DNA of 64,000 nt from JAOUEA01 sp963810915 (GTDB lineage: Bacteria; Actinomycetota; UBA4738; HRBIN12). Position numbers and translations under genes: made by a program. The stretch lies in the NCBI GenBank assembly GCA_963810915.1, contig CAWEPH010000005.1, forward strand, positions 363,002-427,001, in the 5' to 3' direction. This document shows, piece by piece, positions 37,537 to 46,194 of this stretch. The notes under the pieces were generated by a model. It ran no database searches, was not told the origin of the DNA, and worked only from the letters and a program-made list of their open reading frames with translations. Position 1 is the stretch's first letter, and every line of letters begins with the position of its first letter.

Positions 37537-38415
37537 TCAGCATCCGGTTTCGTCGGGCAACAGAGGCCTGAACGCGATCGCGTAGCGCTTCCCATCGCTC
37601 GTCCACGGCGTGAGTTGGTTGGCCTTCGCTGCGAGCGGGCGCACCGCGCTCCAGTCGTCGCCGCTCACCACGCCGCACCTGGTATCCCCCATGACGGGTG
37701 CGGAGGCGCCGAACCCGGCGAGCGGGGCCTCCAGGGGCCAGACGACGGGGGTCTGCGGGAGCTGGGCGTCTGGCTCATAGGGCGCCACGAACAGCCGCGC
37801 CGAGGTCCCTTCGTACGGGCGATCGGGCCCGAGCGATCCCGCCGGCACGAGCGTCTCGAGCTCACCGAGTTGCTGCACGAGGTGCTGGAGGGCGCGGCGC
37901 ATCCTCCAGATCGCGTCCGGTTGTCCGGGCTGCTGCCGGTCCTCCATGCCCAGCGCGTAGGCACTCACCCGATGCGTCTGACCGTCGACCTGCAGGACGA
38001 ACACCGTCGTCGCCGCGTCCGCCACGCCCATCTGCCCCATGTCGCCGTAGTCGCCGCCGCGCTCGAGCCCGGCGGCGATCGCCGCCCGCAGGATCGCCTG
38101 GATGCCGTCCTCGGAGACCGTCCGTGCCACGATCGAAGGGAGCGCCGGTCCCGGGTAGGTGGCGTCCTCCGGGCCGGGCACCAGGATCGTGCCGTCGCCG
38201 TAGAGGGCGAAGGTAGGCAGGCGCGTGGCGAGGGTCGACGGCGCCACGAAGCCGCCCTCGACCGACACCTTCATCAAGACCTGATCGGGGCTCGTCGGGT
38301 GGCTGATGACACCCGTGGGGGTGGGGGAGTCTCCACCGCCGCGCGGCGACGCGTTCGCGCATGCTCCGAGGAGCAGCGTGAGCGTCGCGAGCGCGGCCGT
38401 CAGTCGGTATCTCAT
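37537..38415 (-). CDS. Hypothetical lipoprotein (292 aa)
   Basis: Family not recognised. A signal peptide with lipobox LLGAC (Cys19) precedes a Pro/Ser/Gly linker and a globular domain. Features seen are VLMKVSVEGGFVAPSTLATRLPTFALYGDGTILVPGPED in outline, which recalls secreted beta-rich proteins, a TVFVLQVDGQTHRVSAYALG segment, and a conserved-looking C-terminal WTSDGKRYAIAFRPLLPDE with a final Cys. ATG 38415 is the first start that gives a proper signal peptide; the open frame upstream is Arg-rich and non-coding in character. The gene is divergent from tdh. Confidence 0.75.
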   Translation of the reverse strand: MRYRLTAALATLTLLLGACANASPRGGGDSPTPTGVISHPTSPDQVLMKVSVEGGFVAPSTLATRLPTFALYGDGTILVPGPEDATYPGPALPSIVARTVSEDGIQAILRAAIAAGLERGGDYGDMGQMGVADAATTVFVLQVDGQTHRVSAYALGMEDRQQPGQPDAIWRMRRALQHLVQQLGELETLVPAGSLGPDRPYEGTSARLFVAPYEPDAQLPQTPVVWPLEAPLAGFGASAPVMGDTRCGVVSGDDWSAVRPLAAKANQLTPWTSDGKRYAIAFRPLLPDETGC

Positions 38416-38489
38416 CGTCGATCGCCTTCCGTGCGGGTCGGTTCCCCTTGGACGCCACGGCATCCGGAGCGGTTCCCCACCTCGGGATG

Positions 38490-38495
38490 TACGCT
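38490..38495 (+). promoter_or_regulatory. -10 box TACGCT of tdh
   Basis: TACGCT ends 6 bases before the ATG at 38502, implying a leaderless tdh transcript. No -35 or ribosome site is clear. Confidence 0.4.
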
Positions 38496-38501
38496 GCCGC
38501 C

Positions 38502-39590
38502 ATGCCGACCACGATGCGTGCGCTCCGCAAGCTGGAACGCGCCGCCGGTGCCGCGCTGGTCGAGATCCCGGTTCCGGAACCGCGCGAAGACGAGGTGCTC
38601 GTGCGCGTGCACGGCGCCTCGATCTGCGGCACCGACCTGCACATCTACGACTGGAACGAGTGGGCGCAGAGCCGGATCCCCCACGTCCCCATGACGTTCG
38701 GCCACGAGATGGCGGGAACCGTGGAGGCCGTGGGCGAGGAGGTCCATCATCTCCGACAGGGCGCGTTCGTGGCGGCTGAGACCCACATCGCGTGCGGTCA
38801 CTGCTCCACCTGTCAGACCGGGCGCGCACACATCTGCGAGAACCTGCGGATCCTCGGCGTCGACACGGAGGGCGTGTTCGCCGAGTACGTCGTGCTCCCG
38901 GCGCAGAACGCGTGGGTGGTGGGCGAGGGCATCGATCCCGACGCGGCCTCGATCATGGAGCCGTTCGGCAACGCGGTGCACGCCGCGTTCGGCACCGGGG
39001 GTGGGGAGGACATCGCGACGAACGCGGTCGCGGTGATCGGATGCGGACCCATCGGCATGTTCGCCGTCGCGATCGCCCGTTCGCTCGGCGCGTGGAAGGT
39101 GATCGCGATCGAGCCGAACGACTACCGGCGCGCGAAGGCCTCCGAGATGGGGGCCGACGTATCGGTCGATCCGTTCGATCGTGACCCGGTCGCGGCGGTC
39201 CTCGAGCTCACGAACGGGACCGGCGCCGAGGTGGTGCTCGAGATGAGCGGCAACGCGCGGGCGATCGATCAGGGGACGCGGATGCTGGCTCGAGGCGGCC
39301 GGATGTCCCTCCTCGGCCTTCCCGACGGCGCCGTGACGCTCGACCTCAACGACCAGGTGATCTTCAAGGAGGCACGCCTGCAGGGGATCACGGGCCGGGA
39401 GATGTTCCGCACGTGGCAGCAGACGACGACGCTGCTATCCACCGGGCGCGTCGATGTCTCGCCGGTGATCACGCATCGGTTCGGCATCGACCGCTTCGAG
39501 GAGGCGTTCGCGACGACGGCCTCCGGAGCCTCCGGCAAGGTGATCCTCCTCCCGGGCGGCGAGGGGATCCCGCCCGCGGCGCAGGCCTGA
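38502..39590 (+). CDS. tdh: L-threonine 3-dehydrogenase (zinc alcohol dehydrogenase family)
   Basis: This 362-residue MDR enzyme oxidises L-threonine to 2-amino-3-oxobutyrate with NAD. Catalytic zinc ligands are Cys42 (SICGTDLHIYDWNEWAQ, a Tdh signature) and His in FGHEMAGTV. The structural zinc cysteines are in CGHCSTCQTGRAHIC. The Rossmann motif is VIGCGPIGMFAVAIA. The kbl gene 567 bases downstream encodes the next enzyme, so together they give the threonine-to-glycine-plus-acetyl-CoA route, with one opposite-strand gene between. The start is ATG 38502, backed by the TACGCT box. Confidence 0.93.
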   Translation: MPTTMRALRKLERAAGAALVEIPVPEPREDEVLVRVHGASICGTDLHIYDWNEWAQSRIPHVPMTFGHEMAGTVEAVGEEVHHLRQGAFVAAETHIACGHCSTCQTGRAHICENLRILGVDTEGVFAEYVVLPAQNAWVVGEGIDPDAASIMEPFGNAVHAAFGTGGGEDIATNAVAVIGCGPIGMFAVAIARSLGAWKVIAIEPNDYRRAKASEMGADVSVDPFDRDPVAAVLELTNGTGAEVVLEMSGNARAIDQGTRMLARGGRMSLLGLPDGAVTLDLNDQVIFKEARLQGITGREMFRTWQQTTTLLSTGRVDVSPVITHRFGIDRFEEAFATTASGASGKVILLPGGEGIPPAAQA

Positions 39591-39593
39591 GGC

Positions 39594-40091
39594 TCAGAGG
39601 TACCCGGGCTCGGTGGGGCCGCGCCCGGTGGAGGTTCCTCCAGGCGCGCCGTCGGGCGCGGCCGCGTCGCCCGCCTGGTCCACGCGGAACGGCAGTCGCT
39701 CCGCCTCCGCCCCGTCGAGACGCAGGGAGAACGCGTAGGTTCCGGCCTCGGGGAGCGAGATCCCGTCGAGGTTCAGGGCGAGCGGCACGACCACGTCGGA
39801 GAAGCCGTCCGTCGGAGCCTGCGTCTGGAACGACGCGTGCAGGGCGAACTGCTCCGTGCCCGAGGGGTCGACGAAGAGCGGCATCGGTTGCTCGCTCGGA
39901 TCGAGCAGCGAGAGCTCGAGGTTGTGCTCGCCGGCCTCCCCGTCCTCGAGCGTGAGGAGCACGCCGATGCCCACGCGGTCGTGGCGGGCCGGGAACCCGT
40001 TCGCCGCGAGCCGGTTCCATCCGGCTCCCAGCACGTAGAGCTTGCCCTCCACGGACTGGACGGAATCGGCGAGGAACGCGCGCGCCTTCAT
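39594..40091 (-). CDS. DUF6941-like protein (165 aa)
   Basis: The protein begins MKARAFLADSVQSVEGKLYVLGAGWNRL, which I associate with the DUF6941 family; its function is unknown. The body is beta-rich (DRVGIGVLLTLEDGEAGEHNLELSLLDP and VPLALNLDGISLPEAGTYAFSLRLDG), like small adhesin or immunoglobulin-like folds, and the tail is Gly/Pro-rich. No signal peptide is seen. ATG 40091 has TAGGAT 7 bases upstream (40104-40099). It sits antisense between tdh and kbl, converging on tdh with a 3-base gap. Confidence 0.72.
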   Translation of the reverse strand: MKARAFLADSVQSVEGKLYVLGAGWNRLAANGFPARHDRVGIGVLLTLEDGEAGEHNLELSLLDPSEQPMPLFVDPSGTEQFALHASFQTQAPTDGFSDVVVPLALNLDGISLPEAGTYAFSLRLDGAEAERLPFRVDQAGDAAAPDGAPGGTSTGRGPTEPGYL

Positions 40092-40098
40092 GGCGGGC

Positions 40099-40104
40099 AT
40101 CCTA
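40099..40104 (-). promoter_or_regulatory. -10 box TAGGAT of the DUF6941-like gene
   Basis: TAGGAT ends 7 bases before the ATG at 40091, consistent with a leaderless transcript. Confidence 0.4.
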
Positions 40105-40156
40105 GCGGGCGGCGCACGGTAGGGTTCCCCTGAGCCGAGGACCACGGGAGGCCACG

Positions 40157-41335
40157 ATGGGCGCACTCGATTACCTGAAGGACGAGGTCGCCACGCTCCG
40201 GACCCAAGGGCTGCTCCTGCACCCCCGGACGCTCGAGGGTATGACCGGCGCGCGCGCGCGCTTCGACGGCCGCGACGTGATCAACCTGGCCTCCAACAAC
40301 TACCTGGGCCTCGCGAGCCATCCGCGGATGAACCGAGCGGCGGCCGACGCGGCGCTGCGGTTCGGGGCGGGCAGCGGCGCGGTGCGCACGATCGCGGGCT
40401 CGATGACGATGCACCGTGAACTGGAGGAGCGGTTCGCCACGTTCAAGCATGCCGAGTCGGCACTGATGTTCCAATCCGGATTCACGGCGAACGCGGGCAC
40501 GGTGGCGGCGATCCTGTCCAAGGACGACGTCATCGTTTCCGACCAACTGAACCACGCGTCGATCATCGACGGGGCGCGCCTGTCACGCGCCGAGATCAAG
40601 GTGTTCCCCCACCGTGATGCGGAGGCCGCGGGCGCCCTCCTCGCGGAGACGGCGCGGCCGGGGCGACGCCAGCTGCTGATCACCGACGGCATCTTCTCGA
40701 TGGACGGGGACATCGCGCCGCTCCCGGATCTGGTGGAGGTTGCCGAGCGCTACGAGGCGATCATGATGATCGACGACGCGCACGCCTCGGGCGTGCTCGG
40801 CACGGGCGGCGCCGGCACGGTGGACCACTTCGGGATGCACGGGCGCGTGGACATCCAGGTGGGCACGCTCTCCAAGGCTATCGGGGTCCTGGGCGGATTC
40901 ATCGCCGGCCCGCCGCACCTCACCGAGTGGCTGCAGAACCGCGGCCGCCCATACCTCTTCTCGACGAGCGCGCCGCCCGCGGTGGTGGCCGCCTGCATCG
41001 AGGCGCTCGCGATCATCGAGGATGAGCCGGAGCGCCTGGCACGCCTCTGGTCGAACACCGAGCTCTTCAAACGAGGCCTCCGCGACCTCGGCTTCGACAC
41101 CGGGACGTCGGAGTCGCCCATCACGCCGGTGATCACCGGCGAAGAGGAGGCGACGCAGACGTTCGCGCGACGGCTCTTCGACGAAGGCGTCTTCTGTCCG
41201 GCGATCGTCTTCCCGACGGTGGGGCGCGGGCTCGCGCGTGTGCGTACGATCGTCACCGCGGACCACACACAGGACGACCTCCGCGAGGCGCTGGACACGT
41301 TCGCGAAGGTCGGCGAGGAGCTGGGGTTGCGCTAG
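40157..41335 (+). CDS. kbl: Glycine C-acetyltransferase (2-amino-3-ketobutyrate CoA ligase)
   Basis: This 392-residue alpha-oxoamine synthase cleaves 2-amino-3-oxobutyrate with CoA to glycine and acetyl-CoA. Landmarks are NLASNNYLGLASHP, GSGAVRTIAGSMTMHRELEERFA, DQLNHASIIDG, DDAHASGVLGTGGAGTVDHF, and the PLP lysine in TLSKAIGVLGGFIAG. The pairing with tdh supports Kbl over the related 8-amino-7-oxononanoate synthase (BioF). The ATG at 40157 follows GGGAGG. The stop overlaps the convergent TetR stop by 4 bases. Confidence 0.93.
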   Translation: MGALDYLKDEVATLRTQGLLLHPRTLEGMTGARARFDGRDVINLASNNYLGLASHPRMNRAAADAALRFGAGSGAVRTIAGSMTMHRELEERFATFKHAESALMFQSGFTANAGTVAAILSKDDVIVSDQLNHASIIDGARLSRAEIKVFPHRDAEAAGALLAETARPGRRQLLITDGIFSMDGDIAPLPDLVEVAERYEAIMMIDDAHASGVLGTGGAGTVDHFGMHGRVDIQVGTLSKAIGVLGGFIAGPPHLTEWLQNRGRPYLFSTSAPPAVVAACIEALAIIEDEPERLARLWSNTELFKRGLRDLGFDTGTSESPITPVITGEEEATQTFARRLFDEGVFCPAIVFPTVGRGLARVRTIVTADHTQDDLREALDTFAKVGEELGLR

Positions 41336-41988
41336 GCGCGGTACCGCGTGCGCATGCCGTCGAGCATCAGATCGAGGCCGAGCTCGAACTGCTGCTCGAG
41401 GTCACAGCCGGTCATGTAGGGGAGCGCGTCCACCACGCAGGGGAGCTCCGTCGCGTCGATCCGTCCGGCCAGCTCCGCCAGCCCGCCGTGCTTGTCGAAC
41501 GACATCTGGCGCTCCATCATCACCGAGCCCTGGATGTAGCCGCCGAACGCGTGGAAGACCTGCATGACCTCCTCCGCGGGCACCCCGATGCTGCGGAGCA
41601 CCGAGAGCGCGATCTCCATGGGACGCAGCGCCTCGAGGGAGTCCGGCGGGCCGTGGTCCTCGGCCAGGAGCTCGAGCATCTGGGGATGTGCGTTCATCAG
41701 GTTCCGCCACGCGCGTGCGATGCGCCGTCCGTTCTCGAACGGATCGTCCTCGGTCAAGACCGGGTACCCGAATTCCTCGAACACCCGCAGCCGGATGCCC
41801 TGCAGGAGGTCGTCCTTATCGTGCACGTGGTTGTAGAGCGACATCGCCTCGACGCCGACCTCGCGCGCGACCCGGCGCATCGTGACGGCCTCGAGTCCCT
41901 CCGTGTCCATGATCACCAAGGCTGCGTCGATCACGCGATCCCGCGTCAGGCGCTCGCGGGGCTTCGGCGTTCCGATGGTCGTTCGCAT
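41332..41988 (-). CDS. TetR-family transcriptional repressor of the MMPL gene
   Basis: This 218-residue regulator has an N-terminal helix-turn-helix (RERLTRDRVIDAALVIMDTEGLEAVTMRRVAREVGVEAMSLYNHVHDKDDLL, residues about 12-62) and a C-terminal ligand-binding domain of the tetracycline-repressor type (DPFENGRRIARAWRNLMNAHP, AFGGYIQGSV). It is divergent from the MMPL exporter, and the 123-base gap carries three TTACATCGTA-like boxes. It most likely represses both genes until an exporter substrate binds. I took ATG 41988 after GAGGA; the frame stays open upstream but runs into the operator region. Confidence 0.92.
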   Translation of the reverse strand: MRTTIGTPKPRERLTRDRVIDAALVIMDTEGLEAVTMRRVAREVGVEAMSLYNHVHDKDDLLQGIRLRVFEEFGYPVLTEDDPFENGRRIARAWRNLMNAHPQMLELLAEDHGPPDSLEALRPMEIALSVLRSIGVPAEEVMQVFHAFGGYIQGSVMMERQMSFDKHGGLAELAGRIDATELPCVVDALPYMTGCDLEQQFELGLDLMLDGMRTRYRA

Positions 41989-42007
41989 CCGTTCCTCGTA
42001 GGTTGGG

Positions 42008-42036
42008 TTGACACACTTACAACGTACACCTAGCAT
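42008..42036 (+). promoter_or_regulatory. Sigma-70-type promoter of the MMPL gene
   Basis: TTGACA (42008-42013), a 17-base spacer and TAGCAT (42031-42036) make the best consensus promoter in the window. It is flanked and overlapped by the operator boxes. Confidence 0.8.
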
Positions 42037-42061
42037 CCTTACATCGTAAGCATACATCGTA
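42017..42061. promoter_or_regulatory. Three TetR-type operator boxes
   Basis: TTACAACGTA (42017-42026), TTACATCGTA (42039-42048, within the 13-bp palindrome CTTACATCGTAAG) and ATACATCGTA (42052-42061) repeat at 22 and 13 bases. Box 1 lies in the promoter spacer, boxes 2 and 3 just past the -10, so a bound repressor would block initiation. Confidence 0.75.
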
Positions 42062-42111
42062 CGTCAATGGCGCCGACCGCACGGGCGCCGAGGTGAGGAG
42101 GGGATCCTGGG

Positions 42112-44520
42112 ATGAAGATCAACCCCGAAACGATCGCGCGAGCCAGCAGCCGACACCCATGGCGCACCGTCGGCGTCTGGGCGGTGATCTTGGTTGCGGG
42201 CTTCGTAGCCATGAGCACGCTTCTCAGCCCCGCGCTGACCAACGACTTCGACTTCACCAACAACCCCGAGGCGATCCAGGCGCAGAAGCTGCTGGAGCAG
42301 AAGAAGCTCGAGCAGGATGTGTCGCCCGAAACCTTCGTGATGACAGGAGGACAGGGGGCGACGACCGACCCGCAGTTCGCTGAGAAGGTGAACGCAGCCC
42401 TCAACGACCTGAGATCGCTCGATCCCAGCGTCGTGCTCAAGGTTCCGAGCGGCTATCCACTTCCCGCGGACGGGGCATCGAACCCGGAAGTTGCCGCTCT
42501 CGGCCCCATCCCGTCCGAGGATGGCACCGCGGTTCTCTTCACAGCGATCCTGTCTGGTGACACCGACTTGACGTCAACGCATGTGGGAGAACTCGATTCG
42601 ATCCGAGAGCGGTACAGCACCGATGGCACGCACATGTACGCCCTGGGCGAGCCGACGTCCACCGATGACTTCAAGAAGATCTCGGAGGAAGACTTCAAGA
42701 AGGGCGACACCATCGGCATCCTCGTCGCGATCGTCGTGCTGTTGATCGTGTTCGGGTCCCTGCTGGCGGGGGTGACGCCGATCATCATGGGGATCTTCGC
42801 GATCGTCATCGCGCTCGGTCTGGTCGGTGTGGTCGGCTCCTTCTGGCGATTCAGCTTCTTCGTGCCGAACCTGATCTCGATGATGGGGTTGGCGGTTGGC
42901 ATCGACTACTCGTTGTTCATCGTGTCGAGATATCGCGAGGAGCGCGCGCGCGGGCGTGACAACCTCGAGGCTATCGGCAGATCTGGCGCGACCGCGAACC
43001 GCGCGGTCTTCTTCAGCGGCGTGACGGTCGTGCTTGCCTTGGCCGGCATGCTCTTGGTGCCGACCACGATCTTCCGCGGTCTTGCCGGTGGTGCGATCAT
43101 GGTCGTGCTGGTCTCGATCGCGCTGTCCATGAGCATGCTCCCCGCGCTGATGGCGCTCTTTGGCGACCATCTCGTCAAGCCTGGCGTCGTGTTCGGGCGC
43201 GGCCGCACGTTGGAGCACGGGCGTGCCGGGGGATTCTGGGACACGGTGACCCGTACCGTGATGGCCCGTCCGGTGCTCTGGTTGGTCCTCGCGTCCACGT
43301 TCATGATCCTGCTTTCGATCCCGTACTGGGCGCAGTCGCACCCCGAGGACAACGGCCGTGGCATCAAGACGGGTTTCTCCGGCATCTCCACGATCCCGGA
43401 CGGCATCCAGACCAAACAGGCCTTCGAGGTCATCATCACCAAGTTCCCGACGACGGGGCAGCAGTCCACCGCCGACGTGGTGATCCCGGGATCGACGTCG
43501 GACTCGAACGTCGGACAAGGCATCCAGAAGCTCGAGGCCGCCGCCGCGAACGACCCCTCGTTCGGTCAACCGCAACCGCCCCTGACGAGTGCGGATGGGA
43601 GCGTCACGCTCGTGCGCTTCCCCTTCGCGGGCGCGGCGACCGACGCCTCGAGCGAGGCGGCGGTCGGGGCGATCACCCAGATGCGGGCCACCTACGTTCC
43701 CCAGGCCTTCGGGTCGAACTCGGGTGTGCTCGTGGGTGGTGACACCGCGACGGTGAAGGACTTCTTCGACATCTCGAACTTCTACACGCCGATCATCATC
43801 CTGCTGGTGCTCGGGCTGTCGTTCATCCTGCTCACCGTTGTCTTCCGGTCGATCGTCGTTCCGGCGAAGGCGATCGTGATGAACCTGCTGTCGGTGGGCG
43901 CTGCCTACGGACTGATCGTGCTCATCTTCCAGAAGGGTGGCCCGGGGTTCGCAGGTTGGATCGCGGACCATCTAGGCTTCATCCGGGTCGATGCGATCGA
44001 GGCGTGGCTGCCGCTCTTCCTGTTCTCGATCCTGTTCGGTCTGTCGATGGACTATCAGGTGTTCCTGTTGACGAGGATCCGTGAGGAGTACGACAAGAGC
44101 GGAGACAACTCCGAGGCGGTCGCATTCGGACTGCGGACGACGGGCGGGATCATCACGGGGGCCGCGATCATCATGGTCGCCGTCTTCGCTGCGTTCGCCA
44201 GCGGGCGGATCGCCGGACTCGAACAGATGGGGTTCGGGTTGGCGGTGGCTGTCTTCCTGGATGCCACCGTGGTCCGTTCGATCCTCGTGCCGTCGGCGAT
44301 GAAACTGCTCGGTGACCGCAACTGGTACCTGCCGAAGTGGCTCCAATGGCTGCCGAAGATCGACGTCGAAGGGCCACGAGGCCGCCGGTGCTGTGACGAT
44401 CCCCGACTCGCCGGGGGAGCTCGTCGAGGCGGGCGAGACCACGAAGGAGTAGGCGCTCGGCGACGCGCACCGCCGGAGGGAGGGGGAGCCCGTGCCCCCT
44501 CCCTCCCGGCGTTCCGATAG
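42112..44520 (+). CDS. MMPL/RND-family exporter, C-terminal frameshift
   Basis: This is an MMPL-type membrane exporter of about 780 residues with 12 predicted helices: one N-terminal helix, an extracytoplasmic domain (about 40-195), five helices, a second such domain (about 415-560) and six helices. Family motifs VGIDYSLFIVSRYREE and GLSMDYQVFLLTRIREEY, with the Asp-Tyr pairs of the proton relay, are present twice. It probably exports a lipid or hydrophobic drug using proton force. The last residues as read (after KIDVEG) are Arg-rich. Removing one G from the run at 44371-44373 gives a tail GHEAAGAVTIPDSPGELVE and so on, ending at TAG 44450-44452, just before the terminator. The true end is therefore probably 44452. 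Confidence 0.93.
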   Translation: MKINPETIARASSRHPWRTVGVWAVILVAGFVAMSTLLSPALTNDFDFTNNPEAIQAQKLLEQKKLEQDVSPETFVMTGGQGATTDPQFAEKVNAALNDLRSLDPSVVLKVPSGYPLPADGASNPEVAALGPIPSEDGTAVLFTAILSGDTDLTSTHVGELDSIRERYSTDGTHMYALGEPTSTDDFKKISEEDFKKGDTIGILVAIVVLLIVFGSLLAGVTPIIMGIFAIVIALGLVGVVGSFWRFSFFVPNLISMMGLAVGIDYSLFIVSRYREERARGRDNLEAIGRSGATANRAVFFSGVTVVLALAGMLLVPTTIFRGLAGGAIMVVLVSIALSMSMLPALMALFGDHLVKPGVVFGRGRTLEHGRAGGFWDTVTRTVMARPVLWLVLASTFMILLSIPYWAQSHPEDNGRGIKTGFSGISTIPDGIQTKQAFEVIITKFPTTGQQSTADVVIPGSTSDSNVGQGIQKLEAAAANDPSFGQPQPPLTSADGSVTLVRFPFAGAATDASSEAAVGAITQMRATYVPQAFGSNSGVLVGGDTATVKDFFDISNFYTPIIILLVLGLSFILLTVVFRSIVVPAKAIVMNLLSVGAAYGLIVLIFQKGGPGFAGWIADHLGFIRVDAIEAWLPLFLFSILFGLSMDYQVFLLTRIREEYDKSGDNSEAVAFGLRTTGGIITGAAIIMVAVFAAFASGRIAGLEQMGFGLAVAVFLDATVVRSILVPSAMKLLGDRNWYLPKWLQWLPKIDVEGPRGRRCCDDPRLAGGARRGGRDHEGVGARRRAPPEGGGARAPSLPAFR
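44471..44511 (+). terminator. Terminator after the MMPL gene
   Basis: A GC-rich hairpin of about 16 bp with one bulged base closes near 44488-44494. It lies 19 bases beyond the frameshift-corrected MMPL stop but inside the uncorrected frame, which supports the correction. Confidence 0.75.
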
Positions 44521-44523
44521 GTT
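44518..44523 (+). promoter_or_regulatory. -10 box TAGGTT of the LLM gene
   Basis: TAGGTT ends 6 bases before the ATG at 44530, consistent with a leaderless transcript starting just past the preceding terminator. Confidence 0.4.
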
Positions 44524-44529
44524 CCGGTC

Positions 44530-45432
44530 ATGGGGAACGAGCACGAGGCGTTGCGCCGCCGACTGGGCCGCCTCGGAGCCTGGACCTTCGCGTTCGACGA
44601 GATGCCTGCGTCCCGTGTGCGCGTGGACGCTCGACGCCTGGAGACGCTCGGCTTCGGCGCACTCTGGGTTCCCGAGGGGTCCTCGTCGAGAGACATCTTC
44701 GCCCACCTGGCGCTGCTCCTGTCGGCGACCGATCGGATCGCCGTGGCGTCCGGCATCGCCAACATCACCGCTCGCCAGCCGGAGGTGATGGCCCAAGGCG
44801 CTCGAACCCTCGTCGACGGCTGGGGCGAGCGGATGGTGATCGGCGTCGGCGTGGGGCACGGGTACTCCACCGAGGCACGAGGCATCGCATGGTCGCAGCC
44901 GCTCGAGCGGATGCGCGCGTACCTCGACAAGATGGACGCGGCGCCCTGGGGATGGGAGCCCCACGTCGAACCACGGCGCCTCCTCGCCGCGCTCGGTGAC
45001 GGGATGCTCGGGCTCGCCGCCGAACGCGCGCTCGGGGCGCACACGTACTTCGCGCCCGTCGCACACACGGCGCACGCGCGCGAGGTGCTGGGTCCCGCGC
45101 CGGTCCTCGCCGTCGAGCTCACCGCCGTCGCCGAGACCGACGCCGAGCGGGCACGAGGGCGTGCACGCTCCTGGGCGAAGCACTACCTGGAGCTTCCCAA
45201 CTACGCCGCGAACCTGATGCGGATGGGCTCGTCGGTGAACGACCTCGCGGGAGGGGGAAGTGATCGCCTGATCGACGCGACGATCGCGTGGGGAGGGCCG
45301 GATGACGTCGCCGCTCGCGTGCGCGAACACCTAGACGCGGGAGCCGACCACGTCTGCGTGCAGTTCGTCGGGGACGATGAGGGGGTAGGCATCCCGGCGT
45401 ATCGGACCCTCGCGGCGTCGATGGCGTCCTAG
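44530..45432 (+). CDS. LLM-class (F420-dependent type) oxidoreductase
   Basis: This 300-residue TIM-barrel protein matches luciferase-like monooxygenases of the F420 group: LETLGFGALWVPEG, LALLLSATDRIAVASGIANITARQPEVMAQGARTLVDGWGERMVIGVGVGHG, and FVGDDEGVGIPAYRTLA at the end. F420 use is inferred from similarity to the actinobacterial 'TIGR03620-like' group of LLM enzymes rather than from a unique motif. The substrate is unknown. The stop overlaps the convergent AlkD-like stop by 4 bases. Confidence 0.85.
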   Translation: MGNEHEALRRRLGRLGAWTFAFDEMPASRVRVDARRLETLGFGALWVPEGSSSRDIFAHLALLLSATDRIAVASGIANITARQPEVMAQGARTLVDGWGERMVIGVGVGHGYSTEARGIAWSQPLERMRAYLDKMDAAPWGWEPHVEPRRLLAALGDGMLGLAAERALGAHTYFAPVAHTAHAREVLGPAPVLAVELTAVAETDAERARGRARSWAKHYLELPNYAANLMRMGSSVNDLAGGGSDRLIDATIAWGGPDDVAARVREHLDAGADHVCVQFVGDDEGVGIPAYRTLAASMAS

Positions 45433-46124
45433 GCTTGCGCGCGGTTGCGCAGGCGCGCCTGCACCGCGTCGCTCCGCAGCTCGCGCAGCGCGTCGCGCGC
45501 GATCCACCGAGCGCTCTTCGCGTCGATCTCGAGCAGTTGCTCCGCCTCGGCGATGGCCGCCGCGTTGAGCACGAGGTCGCGCTTGCCGATCTCGCGCAAC
45601 GCCCAGTTCACGGCCTTCCGCACGTAGTTGCGGTCGTCCGTGGCCCCGCGGCGGATCACCGGGAACCACGTGAGCCAGAAGTCGTCGTCCCGTTCCCGAT
45701 CGTGAACCGCGCGTTCAGCGATCAGCGTGAACCCGGCGCGCTTCTCGAACTCCTCCTTCCTGCGCACCCACGCCCTCGCCTTCTTATACGCGTACGGCGT
45801 GCTCCCGAAGAGGTTGCTGCACGTCTGGTCGCAGAGGTCCCACGAGTCGAAGTCACCGACCCATGACTCCATCTGGGCCGGTGTGACCTGCGTCGGGTCG
45901 TCCACCATCGACGCGAGGATGCGCGCCTCGTGGATCCCGGTCGTCCACAGATCGAGGGCGAGGGCGTGGTCGCGGCGATGCCCGCGGGCGATGCGCCTGC
46001 AGTGAGGGATGCTCACGCCGAGCGCGCGATCGACGTTGATCCCAACGCGGGCCATCCCCGGCGTGCGGGTCGGATCGGCCACGGCGCGCAGCTCCCCGAC
46101 TACCTCACGTGTTCGGGCGCGCAT
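45429..46124 (-). CDS. DNA alkylation repair protein (AlkD-like HEAT repeats)
   Basis: This 231-residue all-helical protein matches the AlkD family of HEAT-like repeat glycosylases, which remove N3- and N7-alkylpurines: GVSIPHCRRIARGHRRDHALALDLWTTGIHEARILASMVDDP, WVGDFDSWDLCDQTCSNLF, FWLTWFPVIRRGATDDRNYVRKAVNWALREIGKR. The Trp-Asp of SWDLCD and the Arg of RNYVRKAVNWALR match the catalytic Asp/Arg/Trp region. ATG 46124 follows GGAGGA by 8 bases. It does not share an operon with other repair genes. Confidence 0.88.
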   Translation of the reverse strand: MRARTREVVGELRAVADPTRTPGMARVGINVDRALGVSIPHCRRIARGHRRDHALALDLWTTGIHEARILASMVDDPTQVTPAQMESWVGDFDSWDLCDQTCSNLFGSTPYAYKKARAWVRRKEEFEKRAGFTLIAERAVHDRERDDDFWLTWFPVIRRGATDDRNYVRKAVNWALREIGKRDLVLNAAAIAEAEQLLEIDAKSARWIARDALRELRSDAVQARLRNRAQA

Positions 46125-46194
46125 CGCGTCGGTCCTCCTTCGGGGCGCTCGGGTCGATCGCACGCGACATGTTCGGGATGCTACGACGGTCCCG

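Noticed and set aside
40157..41335. BioF (8-amino-7-oxononanoate synthase) as identity of the kbl product
   Set aside because: Same superfamily, but the nearby tdh and the sequence around the PLP lysine favour glycine C-acetyltransferase; no biotin genes are present.
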